From Galerina marginata (lineage: Eukaryota; Basidiomycota; Agaricomycetes; Agaricales; Galerinaceae), in contig JAECYW010000007.1 in NCBI GenBank assembly GCA_023014335.1, positions 1,922,001 through 1,986,000 on the forward strand: a stretch of DNA of 64,000 nucleotides, given 5' to 3'. The position numbers were made by a program, and so were the translations under genes. Shown piece after piece: positions 46,637-57,065 of this stretch; position 1 is the stretch's first letter, and the number at the start of each line of letters is the position of its first letter. The notes beneath the pieces were generated by a model. It was not told where the DNA came from. It made no database searches and saw only the letters and a list, made by a program, of their open reading frames with translations.

Positions 46637-46643
46637 TATAAAA
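46637..46643 (+). promoter_or_regulatory. TATA box of the 46693 gene
   Basis: TATAAAA lies 50 bp upstream of the ATG at 46693. Confidence 0.5.
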
Positions 46644-46692
46644 CGAGAACAGCGAACTAGAAGAACTATCGCTCGATACCTCAACATAGCCG

Positions 46693-48616
46693 ATGCAGTC
46701 TAACTACAGGTGGCTCTTAATCTTCCCCTTCCTTGTGCATTCCGTCGTTGCACTACCGCTATTTTCAGACGACAAGCCTCATTGCTCTCCTACCACCTGG
46801 CAAGACATTTTCGTCTTCTTTTTGGCAAACTACATCGCACATGCGGCAACCGTCCCCTCTCCACCTGGAGCTGGGTGGTTGGGAAGCTTTCAGTGGGCGT
46901 TTCTATCCCTTCTGCATCCCTTTGCCGGATTAGGAAGAGCTGCCATCATCATCTGGCACCATTGCGCATTTGGGGAAGACGAAATTGGGAGAGCGCTGTC
47001 AGTCGGTGCGCTTGCGGTCGTTGCACGGACGGAAACATGGAAGCCATCAACCGACTCAAAGTGTGAGGAGGAGCTGTTATGCTCCTTTTGGCCGAATTGG
47101 TTTTTGAAGGATGAGGAGCCCACTCGAAGCGTAGAAGTTGACGACGCGAGATCCATTGCACACTTGCACGAGGAAAGCCACGGGGAAGATGAAATGTACG
47201 GTTTTCCTACGTCATCGCTTCTACGTCTGTTCTGACCTTGAGCTCAGCCCTACTGCCACAGTTATCATCGGCAAAACTCCCACTAAACCCACTAAACTCG
47301 AATCCTTGCTGCCCTACGCTTATGTTAAGGACAATTTCGATGCGTCGGAGTTCCTCGATGTGAATAGCGGTTATAAGATCCACGGGAACCACACACTCCC
47401 AGATGGATACCACTGGGTGACCCCCTCCCCTGCAAATACTTTCGAGCTGATCAAAGGCTTGAAAGACCGAAGCGAGACCCAGGTCGCCCAATCTCCAAGT
47501 TTGTTCAAGATGGCAATTTCCATCGGTCAACTGGTGCTATCTTGTATCACCCTCTACCTTACCCGGGGGAAACAACTCGATACATACGGATACGTAGCCT
47601 TTGGGCTATCAGCATTCCCATATGCGTTCATGTCGCTCATCAATCTGATCTGTATCGGCTGTATGGGGGATTATCCGTACCTCTTCATGCTCCAAACCCC
47701 AACAATGCAGGAAGCAAAAGGACGACCTGGGGCAGTGATTGGGGGGGAAGTTGGGATTCTCCAGACGACGCAACGCCCCCAGAACAACAGAAGGCAGAGC
47801 AGTCATGCTTCAGGGTTGGATGAAGCTGAAATGGAGCTTAGACCTCTCATGGCTGGTGGTAGTGACAAAAAGGACGAGTCAGTAACTACACGGTTGTGGA
47901 CGGATACCAGCGCAAACCTGCTCTGGGCGAGACTTGGGAACTCCCAAGCGAGGAAGTATCGACTAGTGAAGCCTGATCAACAGCCTACTTTCGTGTTCCG
48001 TGTTCACCCTTTTCACAACTGGCTGCACATTTATCAATCAAAACTCAAATTGACGGATTACCAGCGAAGCCCACATACCAAGACCACCTCTCGACAATGC
48101 TTGTGGGAACGGCTCCAACCCTTTACTGAGAGAACATTGAAATTTTGGAAGCTGCCTATCGGTCTCGCGGTCAAAACAGCCATCGCGATTACTTCCCCGG
48201 TCCTCGGATTGGTCCTCCCATATCTTGTCATTTATTGCCTGACTGGTTTCCAACGCCGAAGCAGCACACCTTCACAGCGGAGTGCCATGACTGCATGGAT
48301 GGTCCTGGCCCAATATGTCATGCTAATGGAGATGGCCGTCATTATCAGGCTGCCAAACTTTTCCCTTTCCTATTCATTCATGGCTAACGTCGGTCGGAAA
48401 CATCTTGCCAAAATCAAATCGCTTTTGGAGGAAAGGAAGACCCTCAGAGTAAGAAATGTTCGTTCGTGGTGGTCATGGGGGTTGAAAGTGATGGAATACC
48501 CTTTGTGGATCCTGATTTGGGGTCTGAACATTTATTCATATATTGGGGCTCCGATTAGTGGGTTTTTGGCGGTGAAGGGGATGTTGCAAGAATTTGGTTC
48601 ATGTTCGCTATCGTAA
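46693..48616 (+). CDS. Multi-pass membrane protein of unknown function (623 aa)
   Basis: Two exons, 46693-47195 and 47248-48616, with a 52-bp intron that restores frame. A signal-anchor-like start (LLIFPFLVHSVVALPLF) is followed by CSPTTWQDIFVFFLANYIAHAATV, a pattern I know from uncharacterised fungal membrane proteins. Further hydrophobic segments lie near residues 280-330 (ISIGQLVLSCITLYL, YAFMSLINLICIG), about 500 (ITSPVLGLVLPYLVIYCL) and at the C-terminus (YPLWILIWGLNIYSYIGAP). A charged loop (RQSSHASGLDEAEMELRPL) sits in the middle. Role unknown. Confidence 0.85.
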
Positions 48617-49782
48617 TGGAAAGGCCCATCCATTATTTCATTTTATTCAGGCTTATTGTTATTGTATGTGCTATGTTTGTACTAGCGGTCGACTTCGTCG
48701 CCGGCACCTTGCTGCTTAACTGGTTTATGCTTGAGGTTCAAACTTGAAATTATCCAAGTCTGGAAATAAATCACATTGACACATGAGCTCGACAATTCAT
48801 TCATTCATACTAGTACATGCGAAAACCAATCGCTGATGGCGAAGGCCGCCCACACATCAATCTTGCGCTTCTTGGACGGGCTCGCTTCCAGCTGAGGTTC
48901 AGCTACAACTTCTGTTTCGATACCCTTCCTCTCGAAGTGTATCTGATAGGTAGCAGGACAGTGATCTGCACTGTCGGAACGAAAGCTTCTGCTGCCTGCA
49001 TGTGTTCGCCTCGTGAGGATGTAGAATGGGAAAAGGACGACAGCTTATAACCAGCTTGCACAGGAGACCGGGAATTGTATATCTTCCGGCAGGCATACGA
49101 ACGAAAGAGGTTAAGGCAGCAACCAGTAGCCGTATTTTTCAATTCCCAATGTAAAACCCAGGAGTACAATGTCGAAGCAGAGCCAACGATCGCAATTGCA
49201 AGGCGTCAATTGACCGTATCATCTGCTGTTTATATGCATATTCAGTTTTTGACAGATCCAAGAGCATGCAATTCACCTTGCAGGTACTATTCAAAGCGCA
49301 ATAATCAGGTTTATAGAATGCGGTAAATGGCTAGTCACCGGTCACCGATACTGTCTTGAACCTCGAATCTGGCACCGTTCAAAAGGCAGAGGAAAGGAAA
49401 GGAGGTCAAATGTACTCCCATGAACACACTCAGCCGTCGGTTCTCTCGCGGGATCTCCGTTCGGTCAGCTTGCATCATGGAAGGATTGCTGATGACTGAA
49501 AGACTGGAAAGGTTTTCAAATTACAGCGCATCACGATTCACGATTCACCAATGTTGACATATGTTTACTCTATTCTGCTTGTTTTGAAGCGTCGCATGTG
49601 GCCCTGGTGCATAATATCGATCACGGTCAAGGCAATTATTTCGCGATAACAATATCAACCCAACAAGTACGTACTGAGTACAATTCAACGTAACAAAGAC
49701 AACACGACGATACAGGCTAGAATACATAGAAGGGTCTAAACACAGCATACATCATTATTGGGCCATTTCCGTTTCGATTACT
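48617..49782. other. Intergenic, no gene seen
   Basis: Between the 3' ends of the membrane-protein gene and the carnitine acetyltransferase gene. Open frames at 48817-49326 lack coding character. Confidence 0.5.
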
Positions 49783-52700
49783 TTAATATTCTGCGAGGGG
49801 TATCACTTTGCCTGTCAAAATCATATCACAAAAGGAAGGTAGCAGTGAATAGAGAGCCAAGCGAAAAACACAGATAGATCACATACCAATATCAGCGAAC
49901 GGCGACTTCTTCTTTCTGCCCAACAACGCCACTTCTCCACTATCAAAGAACGAGTATCCAGCTAAAAAAAAAAGTGCCAAGAAAACATCAGAATTCCCAA
50001 ACACTAACACCAACACCGAACGAAGAAGAAAAAACGCACGCATAGTAACCTCTTCCTCATCAGACGACCCCGAATCCGACGTCGCACCATGGATCGGCCT
50101 GCCCGTCTTCGAATCGCGCAAGATGCCCAGGTGGTCGACGAACGGAGCCGGGCGCTGGTTGGCCGACCTGTGTAGCTGGATGAGCAGGCGCTGCATCTCA
50201 AGGAGGTAGCTTTTCAGCGTGTCGAGGAAACGCCGGGTTTGCAGGTGCTTCGAAGACGCACAACTGGTCGAGAAGAGGGGTGTCATTTCCTGATCCATGA
50301 ATAAGAAGAAAGTACATACACCGATATCCCATCCTCCTTGATAATATACCCAATCCCATACCCATCCGCCGCAACAGGGCCGAACCCAAACAGTCTCAGC
50401 GCGGGGTTCCCGCAGTTCGATGTGGACAGGATGCTCGTCCCGAGGGTCGCCCAGCCCTGGTCCGTGAAGATCGCGGGCATCTTCGTCACCTTGTACGAAT
50501 TGGGCGAGGGCGATGGGGAAGGCGAGCTGGGGGGCGAGCGCTGGGTTATGCCGTTTGGTTCGGGCTCGGGCTTGTTGTGCAGTTGGCGTTGGATGAGGCA
50601 GTACATTGCGTATAGATGCCTTGTATTGGTTAGACGACAATGTTTTTCGTTTTTGGGGATGAGAGACGGAATGACAAACCTGTCTTGACCCAGCCCCTTG
50701 CTGCAGTCCTTGGTCAACTTGACATGACTCTCACATGCCTTCCTCAGAGCAGCCACCTTTTGCGACGGTGTAGCCTCAGAGTAGAATGTCTACATGAACA
50801 GACAAAGATCAGTCCTACCGCCAAGCAACACCAAAAATTAAAAGGCTGACCTTTGTAAAATTAACACTCGCAGGCTGCACACTCCGAATCGCCTCCGTCC
50901 TCCCATGCAAGAAAGCCTTCGTCATCGCAGGCTCATAAACACACTCTACACGACCTAGAAAAAAGCTGCATCAATCCCTGGTCTCCAGAAAACCAAAAAA
51001 TTGCAAACAAAAACAAAAAAAAACACACCATAAAGCCCAAAATAAGCCGCCTGAAACGCCATCTGCACAAACGCATCGGGACTCAGCCCATGGCTCGTGA
51101 TGAAGTTCTTCCCATACCCCTTGAACTCCAAGGCCTGGCAGTCGTTCTGGCAGATGAGGTCGCTGATGCGCGTCTCTGCGAAACGCACGCCGGCGCGCAG
51201 CTCGGGCGTCAGGTTCCATTCGAGCTTCTTGGGGGTCGTGTCGATCTTGTCTGCGCCGGGGGTCGGAGCTGTGGAGGGGCTATCGTTAGAAAGGAGGAAG
51301 GAAGGGGAAAAGTGGGACAAGGATGGGATAAGGACAAGCGTACTGTGCGAGGCACCTCTGGGAGGTTTGTATGCTCTGGCGTGTGGAGAGAGCGGGGCGT
51401 GGAAGAGCGTTGGCGCGGACGGGTTGATCGAACGTGCGAGGAGCATTAGGCCTTCTGTGAAGACATCCGCGGCAAACCTTGACACCAAGTCTTTCAATGT
51501 CAATTCGAGCTCGGAGATGGACAGCGACCGACCTCAGCACAGTATGACCATCGACACCTGTATGCTCAAAGTTGATACCGGCAGATCCATCCGCACAGAC
51601 AATGATTTGCAGCTAGATAGAATAAGATCGGATCAGTCCACGTATACCCTACACATCGACACAAAGAACGCAGCGCAAACACCCACCTTATCATACCACC
51701 GATTCGTACACGTCCCCACCTGCTCGCCCTCCTGCAAACTATAAGTGCCACACAAAAAATTACTACACAGATCCGCCAAGTTCTCCGGCGCCGCATCGTC
51801 CAAGCACACCACGAACAGCGCGCTGTCGACGAGCGCGAGACACGCCTTGTTGTGCCGGTCCCTGGAGAGCATGGCGCGCAGCCCGGACCAGACGCGGCGG
51901 TGTTCGGTGGAGAGCACGCCGATGGCGCCGCGGGCGGCTTGGGATTTGTCGGTCTTGTCTGCGTCGGAGATGATGGCTTGGAGGTTGCGTAGGACTTCGC
52001 GTTCGGTTAGAACGGGGAGGTTGGATTCGTCGAGGACGTCGAACCAGTCTTTTTGGGTAGAGATGAGTAAGTCAGTAAGTATATTCGGGGAAATTATAGG
52101 CATACAGAATTGGCCACGGCGGAGAACGACGATGTGCCTTGAGTCGGAGTGGACTTCCATCCTACATCCTCGCTGAATAATAAATATCAGGAATCATTCG
52201 TGAACGAGCATGAGAAACCGTACATCAGTGGGTATCCTCGCCGTGCCAAACAGGCGCGAATATTGGTCCATGTCAAGAGGTGTTCCACGAACAGCATCCG
52301 GCTCGAGCATGCCTGCCCGTAAGTCGTGGATGAATCCAAGAGAAGAGACAATCAGAGATGCAGCACGGGGCAGTTGAGCACCCCTATCCGGTGTAGGGTC
52401 ATTCCTGAAAGTGTGCTTTAGTTCAAGAGACCGATGTCGGTAGGAGGTTTGGATAAGATACATACTCGAGCACGAAGAACGGGTTCAGCGCAAGGACGAC
52501 TGGATCGCTATGCGAGAGATACGATTCATACCTGGCCGCGAAGAAAGGATCAGCTCCAACGTCATCGGTGCTGATAATAGCTACAAGAAGACCGTACCAG
52601 AACTCCTCAATGTAACTATTAACCGTAGACGTCTAGATCAGCGAGAACCCAGGGCAGCCAACAGAACCACTGCACTGACCTATCTTTATCCTGAGCGTAC

Positions 52701-53156
52701 TCTTTCAGCACTTCGTGCATCTTGGGCCCGTCCGTCTCCAGAAACTCCTTCACCGCTTCCTTCGTCGCTGCGTGCTCCTTTTCGTCCTGCAGGGCCTCTA
52801 AAGCTTGCAAATAGCGGTTGCATGTCTCTTCTAGAGGAGGAATGGGGAGCTTTGGGAGCTTTTCTTGGTACGCCAAGGTCCGATTGGCAGGTTGGCTAAC
52901 GCTAGGACAAGTGGCAGAAAGGAATTCGAGCATTGAGGAAATGGGAACGACGGAACCTAACAGGTCTTACTTACTGGTTATCTGGTGCCATGACGGAGCT
53001 CCTTTGGTCCAACTCGACGGCAGGCCCTACGGGTGCGGGGGAATGCGGGGTGGCGGAAGAAGAGGCGTCTGTGGGGTCGGCTGTGGTCTCTTTTATGTTC
53101 TGCCGCCGATGGAGCGTTGCTCGCTTTGCCCGGCCCAGAAGCCTATCAAGCCACAC
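49783..53156 (-). CDS. CAT2: Carnitine O-acetyltransferase (797 aa)
   Basis: Sixteen exons (minus): 53156-52975, 52901-52680, 52615-52598, 52531-52466, 52404-52224, 52172-52106, 52048-51687, 51612-51533, 51477-51344, 51268-51029, 50954-50851, 50789-50680, 50619-50320, 50263-50040, 49961-49887 and 49811-49783. The enzyme moves acetyl groups between CoA and carnitine so they can cross organelle membranes. Visible family blocks: LPKLPIPPLEET, ALNPFFVLE, PRAASLIVSSLGF, GTPLDMDQY, CRMEVHSDSRHIVVLRRGQFYWFD, INFEHTGVDG (catalytic His about 383), LTKDCSKGLGQDRHLYA and ILSTSNCGNPALRLFGFGPV. The N-terminus from 53156 is Arg-rich and lacks acidic residues beyond Asp4 (MWLDRLLGRAKRATLHRRQ), consistent with mitochondrial import. 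The second Met (MAPDN) could give a form without it. The C-terminus GKVIPLAEY is not a peroxisomal SKL signal. A frame further upstream (53406-53146) may be an extra 5' exon or unrelated. Confidence 0.95.
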
Positions 53157-53556
53157 CGCCAGAATTTGTTATGGATGACGAGGGCAGAAAATCAAGATGA
53201 GCTGCGCAAATCAGTCCATCGTGGCGTAAAACAACGGGAAAACTCACTCTTTTGGGCATCCTTTCCAGCCAGCGGACTCGGAAGGAACTAATCCGGCTTG
53301 CAGTGCATGTGTTCTCTCTTACATACTGCCTTGCTCGCTCCGGTATTTCGTAGAATTGAATGTCTGCGGGGATTGTGTGGTCGATGCGGAAATACGTATG
53401 AGCCATGATAGTTATATTTGCCTGGCTGCCAGTGTGCTTCAGCGAAGACGATCGAATACTCGGTACGGATACAATAATCTAATCTAATCTATACCACATG
53501 GACATTTCCTCCGTAAAACTATATATATTGTCGACTAATAATATCAAAACTATCCC

Positions 53557-54789
53557 TCACGAACTCCCATCGCATCCTCTAACAAAAACTCTCTCTGCCT
53601 GGCTCAAAATCAGAGGCATCTTCCGATCCATCTCCCTGCCCGAGTTCTTGATATACCCCATACAAGAATCCGCACCCCTCAAAACAGCCTTCAGAACCTC
53701 AAACAACATCGGCGTCAGCTCCTCCTTCAACCGCTCGAGCCCCTCGTCGTCCAGGTTCGGACTATCATTGAAGATCCTCATCGCCGTAACACACTGCTCC
53801 CTCGTCAACTCCCCAACCCTCGTCGTATAATCAACCATATCGCTGTTCCGCAGCGACCCAGACACACCGCTGTCGGTGCCTTGAACAATGAGGTAGTTAA
53901 GCCCTGCAATAGTCGCCTGCACATTCCGCGCCGCGACGGGATCGTCCACATATAAAGGCTTGATGTTGTTCTCGACGACGTCCCGGACGCGAGTCAAGGC
54001 CCGCCAGAATATATTCCCCCGCCGTTCAGATGTCTCTCGAAATGTGTCAAAGTACAGCGGAAAAGGGTAGTTAGAGGCGCTCAGCCCAACCCCAACGACC
54101 CACCCGCCACGATAAACATCCGCGTCACTCCGGATGGGAGAAGGCACGCGGTGGGTGTAGCACTCCAGGTATTCCCGATAATACGGCGGATACCCGCGCA
54201 GGAGGCAGTCGATCTCGTGCGGGGTCAGATTGAGGTGGTTGTCGAAGAAACGGTGGGGGATGATATGCACTACGACCTCTCCGGACTCTTCGTGGCGTTC
54301 GGCTGCTATCACGAGGTTCCCCAATTCGAAGTGGTGAGGCGGGAGGGGGCCGGGAGGGAACCATATCCTTGAATCGCCCTCCGGCTCTAAAGACATGAAA
54401 ATGAATGCATGGATAACTTTCATATCAACACACAGAAACGGCTGGCGCAGCGCAAAAGACACCGGTTTCTTAACCCTCCTCCTCTGCTTCGCACCATTGA
54501 AATACCGATCAAGAACAGCGCTCCAGCACCGTTCCCCAGGTTCATGCCGCGGGTGGTCCTTGCAATATCTGAACACCCCAGTGCCGCCATCGCAGATATG
54601 GAGGGGCAGGCTGGGGTTCAGCGCCATCATCCCCCACTCGAGGTGGTCGCATTCGCCGCCTTCTTTCTGTATCGTCAGCCAGACCCAGCGCGAGCCGGTG
54701 GCTACGTTTCTCCACCAGTAGCCTGGGAGAACGATGGGAAGAACTGCGAGGGCGGTGACGACCTGGACGAAGCCCCAGTCGGGTGCCAT
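53557..54789 (-). CDS. Unknown single-exon protein with one membrane segment (410 aa)
   Basis: Open from ATG at 54789; the upstream extension to 54801 begins with TTG. One hydrophobic segment lies near residues 5-25 (VVTALAVLPIVLPGYWW). The rest is soluble, with segments RHEESGEVVVHIIPHRFF, RGYPPYYREYLECYTHR, DTFRETSERRGNIFWRAL and an Asp/Glu-rich region near 330. No family recognised. A broken copy lies at 44107-44735 on the other strand, beside a GTPase gene, so this gene has taken part in a segmental duplication. Confidence 0.75.
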   Translation of the reverse strand: MAPDWGFVQVVTALAVLPIVLPGYWWRNVATGSRWVWLTIQKEGGECDHLEWGMMALNPSLPLHICDGGTGVFRYCKDHPRHEPGERCWSAVLDRYFNGAKQRRRVKKPVSFALRQPFLCVDMKVIHAFIFMSLEPEGDSRIWFPPGPLPPHHFELGNLVIAAERHEESGEVVVHIIPHRFFDNHLNLTPHEIDCLLRGYPPYYREYLECYTHRVPSPIRSDADVYRGGWVVGVGLSASNYPFPLYFDTFRETSERRGNIFWRALTRVRDVVENNIKPLYVDDPVAARNVQATIAGLNYLIVQGTDSGVSGSLRNSDMVDYTTRVGELTREQCVTAMRIFNDSPNLDDEGLERLKEELTPMLFEVLKAVLRGADSCMGYIKNSGREMDRKMPLILSQAERVFVRGCDGSS

Positions 54790-55526
54790 TTGTTGGTGCA
54801 AGATGTGTGGTGGGCAGACATGAAACCGGTTCGTAGTTATTGACCCCCACCACTATTTCGTCCTGTTTGCGTTGAAACTTGCAATTGACAGGCAGCTTTA
54901 CAGGACACTGCATTATCCACAGCATTGCAGTCCCACAAATGGCGGAAATTGACTTTAGGTGGAGGAGCGGTGAACGTCAGGAACACAGCCCTCGTCAGTT
55001 CAACCCTAGCCGACCCATTCCGAGTCTGAGTCTACCATTGGTGAGAAGTTCCCATAAAAATCTTGAAAGCGAGCAACGCCGATATGCGAGGTGACAAAAT
55101 CAACGCAGAAGAATAGGATCTGTAGTGAGGATTGAGTGAGGAAGGAAAATACCTGCATCCATTTTTTCACTTGGCGCAGCAAAGACTTTTGATGGTTCGG
55201 GCAACCATTCGAAAATATCAATTGTTCATTGTCTATAAAATCGTTACTTTCGACGGGTTTTTTAAGATCTGAAGAGGCGTCCCTGCGCCGAGTGTTTTTG
55301 ATACGACCCGACCTAATTAAGCGATTACGTAACCCGTCGGGCGTCAACTTGTCCACATTTGTCTCCTCTTGGTCTCCTCCTCCTATGTAAATGAAGCTAA
55401 AGGATCTAACATAACAGCTCATTTTCCCGGTTATCGGATTGTCGCCAAATCACAGATCATATGATTTGCGGTCGACCTCGTTGCCTGGACTGGGTTCTCG
55501 CTACATACTTCGTGCTTGAGTACGTG
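54790..55526. other. Intergenic with one doubtful open frame
   Basis: A minus-strand frame at 55006-55422 (138 codons) has no domain and mixed composition; it is not called as a gene. The rest shows nothing. Confidence 0.4.
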
Positions 55527-56716
55527 TCTGATTCAACCCTCTTACCAGCGTCGGCCCATTGGGCTGAGGCAGATTTATAGGAATGACCTTACATCAGATA
55601 GGGGTGCTCGTCTGCCCCGCGCCGCATCTCTGATTGTGTCTTCTCTTGGATTCATCCTCGACTTACGGGCGGGCATTCTTGAGCCAGATGCTGTTCGTGA
55701 AACACCTCTTGACATGGACCAATATTCGCGCCTGTTTGGAACGGCGCGGATACCCACTGGTGTACATTTTCTCATGCCCTTTCACGAATGATCCCCGACA
55801 CATGTTATTCAGCAAGGATGCAGGATGGAAGTCCACTCTGACTCAAGGCACATTGTCGTCCTCCGACGTGACGAATTCTGTGCGTTTCTTCATCCCCAAT
55901 CTAGTCAAACTGACTTAGTGACTCTCTCATCTTCCAGACAGACTGGTTCCACGTGCAGATGGCGTTTCAGGCGCCGTATTTTGGGCTTTATGGTGTGTTT
56001 TTTAGCTTTTCATTCTTCATTTTCTGGAGATTGGGGGTTGATGGTGCTTTTCTTTGCTTTTCTAGGTCGGGTGGAGTGTGTTTATGAGCCGGCGATGACT
56101 AAGGCTTTCTTGCAAGGGAGGAAGGCGAGAGTCACGTCAAGTTAACCAAGGACCGCAGCAGAGGGCTGGGCCAAGACAGGTCTGTCATCGCGTCTCTCAT
56201 CCCCAAAAAAAGTGTGGTCTAACCCAACGAAATCAACATCAGGCATCTATACCGTATACGCAACGTAGTGCCTCATCCAGCGCCAACTGCACAACAAGCC
56301 GGAGCCCGAACCAAACGGCATAACCCAACGCTCGCCCCCCAGCTCGCCGTCGCCCAATACCAATGCCAATGACGAAGATGCCCGCGATCTTCACGGACCA
56401 GGGCTGGGCGTCGCTCAGGACGAGCATCCTATCCACGTCGAACAGCGGGAACCCCGTGCTGAGGCTGTTTGGGTTTGGCCCTGTTGCGGCGGATGGGTAT
56501 GGGATTGGGTATATTATCAAGGAGGATGGGATTTCGGTGTATGTGTTTTCTTCTTGTACTCCTTTAGCTTTAAATACAATGAACGGCAGATCTATCTTTA
56601 TTTTCAGCTGTGCATCGTCCAAGCGCGGCGCTTCCTCGACACGCTGAAAAGCTACCTCCTTGAGATGCAGCGCTTTCTTATTCAGCTGCATGGGTTGGCC
56701 AACCAGCGCCCGGCAT
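55527..56716 (+). pseudogene. Inverted, internally deleted copy of the carnitine acetyltransferase gene
   Basis: Matches parts of the 49783 gene on the opposite strand, introns included. Exon 5 (PRAASLIVSSLGF, LDMDQYSRLFGTARIPT), its following intron, exon 6 (MEVHSDSRHIVVLRR) and the start of exon 7 are present. It then jumps to the end of exon 10 (MAFQAPYFGLYG), exon 11 (RVECVYEPAMTKAFLQGR), and from within exon 11 to exon 12 (around 56130). It continues through exon 13 (MPAIFTDQGW, ILSTSNSGNPVLRLFGFGPV) and exon 14 to about 56716. Frameshifts and stops prevent function. Because introns are kept it arose by DNA duplication, not retrocopying. Confidence 0.92.
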
Positions 56717-57065
56717 ATAATAGAAGTACTCTAGTTCTACTTTTCACTATCGTAGAGGCCAGCTGGAATATGTTTTATCTTGCTCTCCTTCATCTGATCT
56801 CAAAACGATCAAGGTTTTGCAAATTTGATTAACAGAGAGGACTCGACCAGAGCAATGTGATAGTGTAAGGATAGGAAGTGGGCTTTTACGGGCCAAAATG
56901 TATGGCTCCACGCATGTGAGATTTTGGGACCAATATCGTACAACTTGGGCTAAAGCAAGTAAGAAAGAGTGGCCTGCCTACGGGGAATGTAAGTGATGGT
57001 GGTCTATATCAAGTCACTACAGCTTGATGTCGTTTTCACTCCTAATATAGTCAATGCTACTGCGA
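56717..57065. other. Spacer, no gene seen
   Basis: Between the pseudogene and the 3' end of the triple GTPase gene. No feature recognised. Confidence 0.5.

Noticed and set aside
53146..53406. Minus-strand frame upstream of carnitine acetyltransferase as a separate gene
   Set aside because: Only 86 codons, overlapping the proposed start exon, and no domain. It may be an extra 5' exon but no clean join was found.
55006..55422. 138-codon minus-strand frame
   Set aside because: No recognisable domain and atypical composition; no evidence beyond being open.
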